Source of the DNA: Bog-756 sp963704585
GTDB lineage: Bacteria; Actinomycetota; Acidimicrobiia; Acidimicrobiales; RAAP-2
Assembly: GCA_963704585.1 (NCBI GenBank)
Contig: OY969919.1
Location: 3,038,001-3,102,000 of the forward strand
Direction: 5' to 3'
Length of the DNA: 64,000 nucleotides
This document shows positions 55,976 to 64,000 of the stretch, in pieces (the first letter of the stretch is position 1; every line of letters starts with the position of its first letter). The position numbers and the translations under genes were made by a program. The notes beneath the pieces were generated by a model. That model worked only from the letters and a program-made list of their open reading frames with translations, searched no databases and was not told where the DNA came from.

Positions 55976-57267
55976 GCGCGGTGCGGGCGGCCGCCCACCA
56001 GACCTTCGCCTCCCTGCGCGTCCGCAACTACCGCCTCTACTTCGTCGCGCAGCTCATCTCGGTCTCCGGGACCTGGATGCAGTCGGTCGCCCAGGCCTGG
56101 CTCGTGCTCCGCCTCACCGGCAGCGGCGTCGCGCTCGGCATCGTCGTCGGCCTGCAGTTCCTGCCGATGCTCCTCTTCGGACCCGTGGGCGGTCTGGCGG
56201 CCGACCGGTTCGACAAGCGTCGCGTCCTCTACGCCACCCAGTCGGCTGGCGGGCTGCTCGCCCTCACCCTCGGGGTGCTCGTGGTGAGCCACACCGTCGA
56301 GCTCTGGCAGGTGTTCGTGCTCGCAACGCTGCTCGGCGTGGTGAACCTGTTCGACAACCCCGCGCGCCAGACCTTCGTGATCGAGATGGTCGGCCGCGAC
56401 GACCTGCCCAACGCGGTGAGCCTCAACACGGTGGTCATGAACGCGTCGCGGGTGGTCGGCCCGGCGATCGGCGGTCTGGTCATCGTCCTGCTCGGCCTCG
56501 GGCTCTGCTTCTTCCTCAACGCCGCCTCGTACGTGGCGGTGCTCGTCGGCCTCGCCATGATGCGGGCGTCGGAGCTCCGCCCCACCCAGCCGGTCGCCCG
56601 CGCGAAGGGCCAGATCCGCGAGGGGTTCCGGTACGTGTGGCGCACGCGGGGCCTGCGCAACACGCTGCTCGCGGTCGCGCTCATCGGGGTCTTCGCCTAC
56701 AACTTCACGGTCACCCTCGCCCTCCTCGCGAAGGGGACCTTCCACGGTGGCGCCGGGGCCTACTCCCTGCTCTCCTCGTGCATGGGGATCGGCGCGGTCC
56801 TCGGCGGGCTGCTGGCCGCGCACCACGCGCGTCCCACCCCTCGGCTCCTCCAGGGCCTCGCGTTGCTCTTCGGCGCGCTCCTCGCCGGCGTCGCGTTCGC
56901 CCCGAACCTCCTCGCCGCGTCGCTCCTCATCATCCCGATGGGGGCGGCCTCCATCGGCTTCATCGCGACGGCGAACGCGACCCTCCAGCTCAGCGCCGAA
57001 CCCGAGATGCGCGGGCGGGTGATGGCGCTCTACGCGATGGCATTCCTCGGCACCACGCCGATCGGCGCACCGCTGGTCGGGGCCATCGCGCAGTGGACCG
57101 ACCCGCGGATCGCGCTGGCGAGCGGCGCGGCGGCGACGGTGCTCGCCGCGGGCCTCCTCGCCTGGCGGCACCGTGTGGCCGAGCGGCGGCTCGACGATGC
57201 CGACGGCTCGCTCGGCCGCGAGGCAGAGTCACGTGCGGTGATCGATGCCCAGTCGAACGTCGCCTGA
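55972..57267 (+). CDS. MFS transporter (EntS/DHA3-like exporter)
   Basis: The 431-aa protein has twelve predicted membrane helices. SLRVRNYRLYFVAQLISVSG and GTWMQSVAQAWLVLRLTGSG start it. FGPVGGLAADRFDKRRVLYA is the MFS motif A loop (GxLaDrxgrRr), and NLFDNPARQTFVIEMVGRDD is characteristic of the EntS-like drug/siderophore exporters. RGRVMALYAMAFLGTTPIGA is a second conserved segment. GTG 55972 overlaps the marR stop (GTGA), so it is translated with the repressor and almost certainly controlled by it. The substrate is unknown. Confidence 0.87.
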   Translation: MSAVRAAAHQTFASLRVRNYRLYFVAQLISVSGTWMQSVAQAWLVLRLTGSGVALGIVVGLQFLPMLLFGPVGGLAADRFDKRRVLYATQSAGGLLALTLGVLVVSHTVELWQVFVLATLLGVVNLFDNPARQTFVIEMVGRDDLPNAVSLNTVVMNASRVVGPAIGGLVIVLLGLGLCFFLNAASYVAVLVGLAMMRASELRPTQPVARAKGQIREGFRYVWRTRGLRNTLLAVALIGVFAYNFTVTLALLAKGTFHGGAGAYSLLSSCMGIGAVLGGLLAAHHARPTPRLLQGLALLFGALLAGVAFAPNLLAASLLIIPMGAASIGFIATANATLQLSAEPEMRGRVMALYAMAFLGTTPIGAPLVGAIAQWTDPRIALASGAAATVLAAGLLAWRHRVAERRLDDADGSLGREAESRAVIDAQSNVA

Positions 57268-57319
57268 TCCCACGTGCGTCGTGGGTGGAGGCGCCGCACA
57301 CCGAATAGGTTTGCCGGAC

Positions 57320-58132
57320 GTGGACGTCATCGATCGCCTCTACGCCCGCTACGTACCTCCCACCGACGACTACTGCGACATCCTCGACAAGATCCATCAG
57401 CATCTGCTCCCGCGGACCTACGTCGAGATCGGCGTCGCTCGGGGACGGACGCTCACCCTTGCCCTGCCGGGCACCCGCTGCGTGGGCATCGACCCGGAGC
57501 CTGCCGTCGAGTACCACCTCCCGAGGAGCACCCAGCTGTTCGCAGAGACCAGTGACGACTTCTTCGCGGGTCACGATCTCGTACAGGTCCTCGGGGGCCT
57601 GCCGGTGGACCTCGCGTTCATCGACGGCTTCCACCACTTCGAGTTCGCGCTCCGCGACTTCGTCAACCTCGAGCGGGCGTGCCACGAGCACTCGACGATC
57701 CTCGTCCACGACTGCCTGCCCCGTGACGCCGTCACCGCATCCCGGGAGCGGACGACCGACTTCTGGAGTGGCGACGTCTGGCGCCTGATCGTGCTCCTCG
57801 CCGAGTACCGGCCGGATCTGGAGGTCTCGGTCGTGGACTGTGCGCCGACCGGTCTCGGTGTCGTGCGGGGACTGGATCCTGCATCGGACGTCCTGGACGA
57901 GCACATGGACGAGATCGTCGCCCGCTACCTCGACGTCCCTTACGAAGCGCTCGAAACCGACGCGGTGCGCGAGCGCTTCGCTCGGGCCACCGGCGACTGG
58001 GAGACCGTGCGGCGACTGCTGCCGGATCGTCCGTTCCGGGGCGGCAGCGTCGAGGTCCTGAAGGCCGGGCGCACCGTCGGCGCCGCGGTGCATGCGCACC
58101 GCCGCGGTCGCGAGCTCCGAGCGTCGGCCTGA
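57320..58132 (+). CDS. Class I SAM-dependent methyltransferase
   Basis: The protein has about 270 aa. YVEIGVARGRTLTLALPGTR is the SAM loop (EIGVARGxT), CVGIDPEPAVEYHLPRSTQL carries the acidic residue of motif II, VDLAFIDGFHHFEFALRDFV is the IDGxHxFE motif of the Methyltransf_24 group, and STILVHDCLPRDAVTASRER contains a metal-ligand-like HD. Such enzymes occur with glycosyltransferases and act on sugars. GTG 57320 is chosen because the family alignment starts there; TTG 57311 is in frame and the frame is open to 57245. The ribosome-binding site is weak. It stands alone between the MFS and hipBA genes. Confidence 0.78.
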   Translation: MDVIDRLYARYVPPTDDYCDILDKIHQHLLPRTYVEIGVARGRTLTLALPGTRCVGIDPEPAVEYHLPRSTQLFAETSDDFFAGHDLVQVLGGLPVDLAFIDGFHHFEFALRDFVNLERACHEHSTILVHDCLPRDAVTASRERTTDFWSGDVWRLIVLLAEYRPDLEVSVVDCAPTGLGVVRGLDPASDVLDEHMDEIVARYLDVPYEALETDAVRERFARATGDWETVRRLLPDRPFRGGSVEVLKAGRTVGAAVHAHRRGRELRASA

Positions 58133-58331
58133 GGCAGTCCGGCCCGACCCAACGGACCGGCGCCCTCCCGCGTGCTCCATCGTCGTCGGCTGTGGTTGTC
58201 GGGCGGACGAACCGAACGGCCGGTCATCGTCGATTCCGGTGCTCGCTCACATCGTGCTATCCATAGAATAATGTGTATTACACCGAATATACCCGTCAAT
58301 CACCAGATTTCTGTCGGTGTGTCGCTGCCAG

Positions 58332-58376
58332 TTGACTACCGGCGAACATCGAGTATTCTAGTTACAGATGCTAGAA
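58332..58376 (+). promoter_or_regulatory. hipBA promoter with operator across the start codon
   Basis: TTGACT (58332-58337) and TATTCT (58354-58359) are a -35/-10 pair 16 bases apart in an A/T-rich stretch (58250-58370). TTCTAG (58356-58361) and CTAGAA (58371-58376) form a perfect inverted repeat with a 9-nt spacer that covers the -10 end and the hipB ATG (58368). The position is right for HipB autorepression. The transcript would start at or near the ATG. Confidence 0.6.
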
Positions 58377-58736
58377 CAGGCCCGAACAGCTAGGAATCTG
58401 CGAGTAGAGAGCACCTATCGAACTATCGATGAGTGGGAGGTCGCCCTCGGCGACCAGGTCCGGCGGGCGCGAATCGGTCGCGACCTCGACCAGGCGGGTC
58501 TGGCCGCGTTGGCGGACGTCTCGATCGGTGCCGTCTCCAACCTCGAGCGCGGCAGGGGATCGTCGCTCCGAACCCTCGTCAGCGTCGTCCGCGCGCTCGG
58601 GCGCACCGAGTGGCTGGAGTCGCTGGCGCCGAGCGTCGAGGTCTCACCGATGCATCTTCTCCGCAGCAAGCAGAGAGCGCCGAAGCCACGCGTTCGCGCC
58701 AGCCGTCGCCCCCGCCCGCCGTCTGAGCCGCCGTGA
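58368..58736 (+). CDS. hipB: HipB-like helix-turn-helix antitoxin
   Basis: The 122-aa protein has an XRE-type domain: EVALGDQVRRARIGRDLDQA, then GLAALADVSIGAVSNLERGR with the recognition helix, and GSSLRTLVSVVRALGRTEWL. The C-terminal 40 residues are basic and Pro-rich. In HipBA modules HipB binds operators as a dimer and holds the HipA kinase inactive. The TGA overlaps the hipA start (GTGATG). The first 18 residues precede the domain; with the promoter above, the ATG at 58368 is the likely start. Confidence 0.82.
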   Translation: MLEQARTARNLRVESTYRTIDEWEVALGDQVRRARIGRDLDQAGLAALADVSIGAVSNLERGRGSSLRTLVSVVRALGRTEWLESLAPSVEVSPMHLLRSKQRAPKPRVRASRRPRPPSEPP

Positions 58737-60046
58737 TGCCCTACCAGCCGGTCGACGTCGTGGAAGTGCGGTGCTGGGGAGCTCGAGTCGGGGCCCTCGC
58801 CCTCGATCCGGCGTCAGGGTTCTACGCCTTCGAATACGAGCCCGCCTGGGCGCGGTCTCGGGTCGAACTGGCGCCGATCTACCTGCCGACGACGGCGGCC
58901 GAGCCCGTCTTCGTCTTTCCGACGTTGCCGGTCGAGACGTACCACCGGCTGCCCGCGATGATCGCGGACGCACTCCCCGACGACTTCGGGAATGCGCTCA
59001 CGACGGCGTACCTCGCAAGCGAAGGGGTGGGCCCCGAGGACATCACGCCGCTCGATCGGTTGGCCTACCTCGGCACCCGCGGCATCGGAGCACTGGAGTT
59101 CCATCCGATCCGCGGACCTCGGACCCGCAAGTCGACGGCGATCGAACTGTCGGAGCTGGTGGTCGCGGCGAGGAGTGCACTTGCCGGGGACCTCGGCGCC
59201 GAGGACGGCATCACCGACGCGTTGAAGCACCTCATCGCCGTCGGCACGTCGGCAGGAGGTGCGCGGGCAAAGGCGGTGGTCGCACTCGACAGGGCGACGG
59301 GCGAACTGCGGTCCGGCCAGGTCCCGGTCGATCCCGGCTTCGAGCAGTGGCTTCTGAAGTTCGACGGTGTCGGTGCCGACCCCGACCTCGGCGCGACGGG
59401 CAACTTCGGCCGGATCGAATTCGCCTATCACCGCATGGCCCTCGCTGCGGGTATCGACATGACCGAGTGCCGCCTTCTCGAGGAGGGCGGTCGAGCCCAC
59501 TTCATGACGCAACGCTTCGATCGGGCCGACGACGGTGGCAAGATCCACGTCCAATCGCTCTGTGCGATGAGTCATCTCGACTTCCGACAGATCGGCGTGC
59601 ACGACTACGCGCAGTTGTTCCTCGTCGTCGACGGGCCGCTCGACCTCGGAGCGGAAGCGCGGGCGGAGGTCTTCCGCCGCATGACGTTCAACGTTGCAGC
59701 AGCGATCTGCGACGACCATCCGAAGAACTTCGCGTTCCTCCTGCCCGAGAGGGGACCGTGGCGGCTCTCCCCCGCCTATGACGTGACGCACGCCCACGCG
59801 CCGTCGAGCAGGTGGACCCACGAACACCTGATGGCGGTGAGTGGCCGCCGGATCGACATCTCACGCGCCGACGTCATGGAGGTCGGCGATCGATTCTCGG
59901 TTCCCGATGCGTCGGGTATCTTCGAACAGGTGCTCGAAGCCGTTGGCAAGTGGCCGGCGTTCGCCGATGAGGCACACGTGCCCGCGGCCACGACCGAAGT
60001 GATCGCCAGGGACATCGACACCTGGTCGGCTCCGCTTCGCGCCTGA
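58733..60046 (+). CDS. hipA: HipA-family serine/threonine kinase toxin
   Basis: The protein has 436-437 aa, full length for the family. The N-terminal subdomain includes PTLPVETYHRLPAMIADALP followed by DDFGN. GTSAGGARAKAVVALDRATG is the flexible loop, where the family has GAQPK-like sequence with an autophosphorylated Ser. QWLLKFDG carries the ATP-binding Lys. VAAAICDDHPKNFAFLLPER is the catalytic loop, with Asp and Asn for Mg2+, and WRLSPAYDVTHAHAPSSR contains the DFG-like YDV. HipA kinases phosphorylate aminoacyl-tRNA synthetases or similar targets and slow growth. GTG 58733 or ATG 58736 may be used. No catalytic residue is missing. Confidence 0.85.
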   Translation: MMPYQPVDVVEVRCWGARVGALALDPASGFYAFEYEPAWARSRVELAPIYLPTTAAEPVFVFPTLPVETYHRLPAMIADALPDDFGNALTTAYLASEGVGPEDITPLDRLAYLGTRGIGALEFHPIRGPRTRKSTAIELSELVVAARSALAGDLGAEDGITDALKHLIAVGTSAGGARAKAVVALDRATGELRSGQVPVDPGFEQWLLKFDGVGADPDLGATGNFGRIEFAYHRMALAAGIDMTECRLLEEGGRAHFMTQRFDRADDGGKIHVQSLCAMSHLDFRQIGVHDYAQLFLVVDGPLDLGAEARAEVFRRMTFNVAAAICDDHPKNFAFLLPERGPWRLSPAYDVTHAHAPSSRWTHEHLMAVSGRRIDISRADVMEVGDRFSVPDASGIFEQVLEAVGKWPAFADEAHVPAATTEVIARDIDTWSAPLRA

Positions 60047-60114
60047 ACGCGATGACGGGAGATCGCTGAGCACCTCCGACGGTCGCGGCCGGTCGGATCG
60101 GCTTGCGAAACCGG

Positions 60115-61338
60115 TCAGGCCGGCTTGGGATCCTTCGGGAGCCCGAGGACCCGCTCGCCGACGATGTTGCGCTGGATCTCGGCGGTGCCGCCCCAGATGG
60201 TCTCCGACCGCGAGAAGAAGAACGACGCCTGCAGGTCGCTCACCGGGTAGTCGGCCCGACCGCGCCGGATCCGCTCGTCGACGACCTCGTCGGGGTCCCC
60301 GGTGAGGATCTGCCCCTCCAGACCGAGGATGTCGAGCGCGAGCTCCATGGTCTCCTGGTGGAACTCGGACCAGAACATCTTGTTGCACGCACCGAGCGCG
60401 GCCATCTCGTGGGTGCCGTTCAGCGCGTCGGTGAGGGTGCGGTAGCCGTTGATCTCCATGATCTTGATCTTCGACCAGGCGGTGGCGAGGCGCTGGCGGA
60501 CGAGCAGGTCGCCCGACTTCCCGTTGCGCTTCGCCGCGGCGACGATCTGGTCGAGCTCCCGCTGGAACCGACGGTGCCCGGTCGTCGCCGAGGTGCCCCG
60601 CTCGAAGCCGAGCGTGGTCATCGCGACCTTCCACCCGTTGTTCACGCCGCCGACGACGTTCTCCTTCGGGCAGCGCGCGTTGGAGAAGAAGACCTCGTTG
60701 AAGTCCGCGCTCCCGTCGACCTGCTGGATCGAACGCACTTCGACGCCCGGCTGCTTCATCGGCACGAGGAGGTAGGAGATCCCCGCGTGCTTGGGCGCCT
60801 CGGGATCGGTGCGTGCGAGCAGGAAGATGTAGTCGGCGAACTGCGCCTGGGTCGTCCAGACCTTCTGCCCGTTGATGACCCACTCGTCACCGTCGAGCTC
60901 GGCGCGCGTCGTGAGCGAGGCGAGGTCGCTCCCAGCATCGGGCTCCGAGAACCCCTGGCACCAGGCGATCGAGCCGTGGAGGATGCCGGGGATGAACTGC
61001 TGCTTCTGCTCCTCGCTCGCCCACTGGAGGATCGTCGGCCCGACGAGCGTGTCCCCGAAGAAGTCCGCGCGCTGCGGCGCCTCGGCACGGGCGAACTCCT
61101 CGTTGAGGACGACCGACTCCATCAACGACAGGCCCTTGCCGCCGTACTCCGTCGGCCACGAGGCGCAGATCCATCCGCCGTCGAAGAGCTTCTTCGTCCA
61201 CTCGGCGTTGAAGGCCTTCCGCTCGTCGCGGGTCATCGAGAAGCCCGGGGTGCCCCAGCCGGTGGGGAGGTTGTCCGCCAGCCACTGGCGGATCTCCGCC
61301 CGGAACGGCTCGGTCTCCGGTGGATAGGTGAGGTCCAT
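60115..61338 (-). CDS. Acyl-CoA dehydrogenase
   Basis: The 407-aa flavoprotein starts at ATG 61338 (DLTYPPETEPFRAEIRQWLA). ICASWPTEYGGKGLSLMESV, WCQGFSEPDAGSDLASLTTR (the FAD-contacting FSEPxAGSD) and VINGQKVWTTQAQFADYIFL are the middle-domain signatures. SETIWGGTAEIQRNIVGERV is the C-terminal GGTAEIQRNI motif. The usual catalytic Glu position in the last third reads within TMELALDILGLEGQIL. It oxidises the alpha-beta bond of an acyl-CoA, with actinobacterial relatives in sterol and fatty-acid breakdown. It is monocistronic between convergent hipA and the divergent GT4. Confidence 0.9.
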   Translation of the reverse strand: MDLTYPPETEPFRAEIRQWLADNLPTGWGTPGFSMTRDERKAFNAEWTKKLFDGGWICASWPTEYGGKGLSLMESVVLNEEFARAEAPQRADFFGDTLVGPTILQWASEEQKQQFIPGILHGSIAWCQGFSEPDAGSDLASLTTRAELDGDEWVINGQKVWTTQAQFADYIFLLARTDPEAPKHAGISYLLVPMKQPGVEVRSIQQVDGSADFNEVFFSNARCPKENVVGGVNNGWKVAMTTLGFERGTSATTGHRRFQRELDQIVAAAKRNGKSGDLLVRQRLATAWSKIKIMEINGYRTLTDALNGTHEMAALGACNKMFWSEFHQETMELALDILGLEGQILTGDPDEVVDERIRRGRADYPVSDLQASFFFSRSETIWGGTAEIQRNIVGERVLGLPKDPKPA

Positions 61339-61594
61339 GCACCGAGCGTATCCCTGGTGCTCGGAGGCGTCCGCGGCCGCCCCACGGGTGGGCCCGTCGG
61401 CGGGACCGCCGTCGGGTCCCCGCCGGACCCGTGCCCGGCGACCCGCGTCGTCCCTGGTCGCCGAGGTGGTGCGCCGGCAAACATCCGCGGCGGAGCCGGG
61501 TGCCACGCCGCGTCTGCCGCCGTCCGCCGTTTGCGCCGGAGCCGCAGGTCGCGGGAGTATCTGGCTTCTATGTGTCCGCCTGCCTCGGTCGTCC

Positions 61595-63037
61595 ATGCCT
61601 AGCCTCTGGCTGAAGCGGCACAAGATCAAGGGTCCGTCCACCCCACCACCGGTTCCCGAGCGCATCGCTCCTCGGCCGCCCGCTCCGGGCGGCCTGCGCA
61701 TCGCATTCCTCGTCTACCGCGGCAACCCGCGCTGCGGCGGGCAGGGCGTCTACACGCGCCACCTGACCCGCGAGCTCGTCGCGCTCGGCCACTCGGTCGA
61801 AGTCTTCGCCGGTCAGCCGTGGCCCGTGCTCGACGACGGCGTCGGCTTCACTCCCGTCCCGAGCCTCGACCTCTACCGCGACCCTGACCCGTTCCGCGTC
61901 CCGCACCCACGCGAGTTCCGCAATGCGCCCGACCCGGGGATCGCCGCACTCGAGTTCGGGGTGATGTGCACCGCCGGGTTCCCCGAGCCGTGGACGTTCA
62001 GTCTGCGCGCGCGTCGGCTCCTCGCCGAGCGCTTCGGTGACTTCGACCTCGTCCACGACAACCAGTGCCTCGGGAACGGCCTCCTCGGCATGATCGAGGA
62101 CGGCTGGCCGCTGCTCACGACGCTGCACCACCCGATCACCGTCGACCGCCAGCTCGCGCTCAGCCACGCGACCAATCCCTGGCAGCAGTTCACGCAGCGG
62201 CGCTGGTTCGGCTTCCTCCGGATGCAGGCGCGGGTCGCCCGCGCCCTGCCCCACGTCGTCACCGTCTCGGAGTCGTCGAAGACGGACATCGCGGACCAGA
62301 TGGGCGTCGACCCGGCCCGGATGACCGTCGTCCCGGTCGGCGTGGACCACACCGTCTTCCGGCCGCAGGAGGACGTCCGGCCGGTGCCGGGGCGGATCAT
62401 GGTCACCTCGTCCTCGGACGTGCCGATGAAGGGTCTCGTCCCCCTCCTCGAGGCGGTCGCCAAGCTCCGGACCGAGCGGGACGTGGAGCTCGTGGTCATC
62501 GGGAACCCGCGCCCCGATGGTCGGGTCGCCCGCGCGATCGAGCGGCTCGACCTCGGCCCCGTGGTCCGGTGCGTGACCGGCATCAGCGACGAGGAGCTCG
62601 CGCGGAACTACGCACAGGCCCAGGTCGCGGTGGTGCCCTCCCTCTACGAGGGGTTCTCGCTCCCGGCGATCGAGGCGATGGCCTGCGGGGTCGCGCTCGT
62701 CGCGACCACCGGCGGCGCACTGCCCGAGGTGGTCGGGCAGGACGGCGTGACCGGCCTCCTCGTCCCGCCGGACGACCCCGGCGCGCTGGCCGTCGGCATC
62801 GGCCGGCTCCTCGACGACGAGGAGCTCCGGTCCCGGCTCGGCGCGGCCGGACGGGCGCGGGTGCTCGGCCGCTTCACCTGGCAGGTGACCGCGACCGGGA
62901 CGGCCGCGGAGTACCGCGCGCTGCTCGGGACGGCCGGGGCGACACGCTCCGGCGCAGCCGTCGTCGAGGCTCTGACCGCGCCCGCCGGCGAACGTGACGC
63001 GACGCCGCGTGCGGAGACGGCGGCGTTGCGGTGCTGA
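61595..63037 (+). CDS. Glycosyltransferase family 4 (GT-B)
   Basis: This is a 480-aa protein. GGLRIAFLVYRGNPRCGGQG then VYTRHLTRELVALGHSVEVF shows the glycine-rich acceptor loop. PLLTTLHHPITVDRQLALSH and VTVSESSKTDIADQMGVDPA lie at the domain boundary. RIMVTSSSDVPMKGLVPLLE opens the donor domain, and VVPSLYEGFSLPAIEAMACG is the EX7E nucleotide-sugar site. About 45 disordered residues finish the protein. ATG 61595 begins a short basic N-terminus. The stop overlaps the GTG of the following methyltransferase, which overlaps a prenyltransferase-like gene in turn, so the three proteins probably work in one pathway, perhaps a modified glycolipid (inference). Confidence 0.87.
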   Translation: MPSLWLKRHKIKGPSTPPPVPERIAPRPPAPGGLRIAFLVYRGNPRCGGQGVYTRHLTRELVALGHSVEVFAGQPWPVLDDGVGFTPVPSLDLYRDPDPFRVPHPREFRNAPDPGIAALEFGVMCTAGFPEPWTFSLRARRLLAERFGDFDLVHDNQCLGNGLLGMIEDGWPLLTTLHHPITVDRQLALSHATNPWQQFTQRRWFGFLRMQARVARALPHVVTVSESSKTDIADQMGVDPARMTVVPVGVDHTVFRPQEDVRPVPGRIMVTSSSDVPMKGLVPLLEAVAKLRTERDVELVVIGNPRPDGRVARAIERLDLGPVVRCVTGISDEELARNYAQAQVAVVPSLYEGFSLPAIEAMACGVALVATTGGALPEVVGQDGVTGLLVPPDDPGALAVGIGRLLDDEELRSRLGAAGRARVLGRFTWQVTATGTAAEYRALLGTAGATRSGAAVVEALTAPAGERDATPRAETAALRC

Positions 63038-63888
63038 CGGTCGACTACGGACGCCTGGGCGTCCTGCCGGGTGAGCGCGTGCTCGACCTCGGGTGCGGGT
63101 TCGGGCGCCACGCGTACCAGGCCGCCCGCCTCGGTGCCGAGGTGGTCGCGTTCGATGCGGGCGCGGACGAGGTCCGCAACGTGCAGGACACGTTCGGCGC
63201 GATGGCCGTCGCCGGCGAGCTCGACCCGGCGACCGCCCGGGTCGGAGCCGTCCAGGGCGACGCGCTCGCGCTGCCCTTCCCCGACGGCGCCTTCGACCGG
63301 GTCATCGCCTCCGAGGTCCTCGAGCACATCCCCGACGACCGCGCCGCGATGGCCGAGCTCTGCCGGGTCCTGCGTCCGGGCGGCACCATGGCGGTGACGG
63401 TGCCGCGTTGCGGCCCCGAGCTCGTGAACTGGGCGCTCTCCGACGCCTACCACGACGTCCCCGGCGGGCACGTGCGGATCTACCGGCGCAGCACGTTGAT
63501 CGCCAGGCTCGAGGGGACCGGCCTCCGTGCGACGGCGAGCCATCACGCGCACGGTCTGCACGCGCCGTACTGGTGGCTGCGCTGCCTCGTCGGCCCGGCC
63601 AACGACTCGCACCCCGCGGTCGCCGCGTACCACCGGGTGCTGGTCTGGGACATCGAGAAGGCGCCCTTCGTCACCCGGACCGCCGACCGGGTCCTCAACC
63701 CGCTCGTCGGCAAGAGCTTCGTCCTCTACCTCGCGAAGCCCGAGGCCGCCACGGCCGACTCCGCGCCCGCAGACGGTGAGGCGGAGTCCGGGACGGCCCA
63801 GGGGGAGGGCGCCCTGCCCCGGTGGAACGGCGCAGCGCGCGCAGCAGCGCCCGACGAACCGGCTCGAGCGGAAGGAGCGGTTGCATGA
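63031..63888 (+). CDS. Class I SAM-dependent methyltransferase (type 11)
   Basis: The 285-aa protein starts at GTG 63031, 7 bases inside the end of the GT4 gene. GVLPGERVLDLGCGFGRHAY is motif I with the SAM loop, AEVVAFDAGADEVRNVQDTF motif II, and GAFDRVIASEVLEHIPDDRA motif IV (SEVLEHI). LRPGGTMAVTVPRCGPELVN follows. The region after 140 (HVRIYRRSTLIARLEGTGLR, HGLHAPYWWLRCLVG) is typical of lipid- or polyprenol-linked substrates. The last 50 residues are Ala/Glu-rich and disordered. The stop overlaps the next ATG (ATGA). The substrate is unknown. Confidence 0.86.
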   Translation: MLTVDYGRLGVLPGERVLDLGCGFGRHAYQAARLGAEVVAFDAGADEVRNVQDTFGAMAVAGELDPATARVGAVQGDALALPFPDGAFDRVIASEVLEHIPDDRAAMAELCRVLRPGGTMAVTVPRCGPELVNWALSDAYHDVPGGHVRIYRRSTLIARLEGTGLRATASHHAHGLHAPYWWLRCLVGPANDSHPAVAAYHRVLVWDIEKAPFVTRTADRVLNPLVGKSFVLYLAKPEAATADSAPADGEAESGTAQGEGALPRWNGAARAAAPDEPARAEGAVA

Positions 63889-64000
63889 GGTCGATCCCCG
63901 AGGTCGAAGGCGTCCTGAGTGCGGGCCAGGTCGTCGCCACCGCGCGGGCGATCGCGGCCCTGCAACGTCCCGACGGGATGATCCCCTGGTTCCCCGGCGG
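63885..64000 (+). CDS. Prenyltransferase-like protein (N-terminus only, cut by the window edge)
   Basis: Thirty-eight codons are visible from ATG 63885, which overlaps the methyltransferase TGA: MRSIPEVEGVLSAGQVVATA, RAIAALQRPDGMIPWFPGG. The LQRPDGMIPWFPGG turn is like the repeat units of alpha/alpha-toroid proteins of the terpene-cyclase/prenyltransferase type often found behind GT4 and methyltransferase genes in Actinobacteria. The assignment rests on one repeat and context. Confidence 0.5.
   Translation, partial: MRSIPEVEGVLSAGQVVATARAIAALQRPDGMIPWFPG

Overview
The window is GC-rich with dense GTG/ATG starts and many 4-base ATGA/GTGA gene overlaps. It looks like a chromosomal stretch of an actinobacterium, most plausibly of the Acidimicrobiia type. 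The grounds are an LPFTG cell-wall protein with a Thr/Ser stalk, an F420-type (LLM) oxidoreductase, a giant AftD-like arabinofuranosyltransferase, several promoters placed so close to the start codon that the mRNAs may be leaderless, and VapBC and HipBA modules. The taxonomic call is inference. No rRNA, tRNA or CRISPR array was recognised.

Layout. (1) 1-12.9 kb: a surface-glycan island. A partial glycosyltransferase is followed by a long minus-strand series, read from about 9.99 kb downwards: GNAT, polyprenyl-phosphate sugar-phosphate transferase, DegT aminotransferase, WbsX/methyltransferase fusion, sulfotransferase, sulfotransferase, GT2, sulfotransferase. The divergent cysD-cysN-cysC operon would supply the sulfate donor PAPS. 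Together they suggest a sulfated polysaccharide. (2) 13-16.1 kb: LPXTG protein, VapBC, and a GT2-methyltransferase fusion. (3) 16.4-22.9 kb: three AT3/SGNH O-acyltransferases. Two are convergent and share a near-identical 1.3-kb membrane domain as an inverted repeat but have different SGNH domains, a geometry in which inversion would swap the domains. (4) 23.2-24.4 kb: a polytopic membrane protein.

(5) 24.4-33.1 kb: a transposon nest. An IS630-family transposase gene is split by an IS21-family element (24921-30756), which is split inside istB by a second IS21-family element (26765-29715). The same IS630 gene is split again by an IS1380-family element (about 30982-32685). Both IS21 elements carry a conserved third ORF. 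(6) 33.2-42.9 kb: small membrane protein, GT4, methyltransferase, AftD-like giant enzyme and a GT-C-like membrane protein. (7) 42.9-48.6 kb: IS1634 and ISL3 elements, IS1380 debris and decayed genes, flanked by a repeat of the 3' end of a nucleotidyltransferase gene. (8) 48.6-53.2 kb: nucleotidyltransferase, KAS III, thiolase, LLM oxidoreductase and a NifU-domain protein. (9) 53.4-64 kb: second GT-C-like protein, MarR-MFS, methyltransferase, HipBA, acyl-CoA dehydrogenase, and a GT4-methyltransferase-prenyltransferase-like coupled set.

Many otherwise conserved genes are broken by single-base frameshifts, mostly one extra base. This pattern may reflect residual sequencing error rather than true gene death, so frameshifted genes are annotated over the full reconstructed extent and the caveat is stated.
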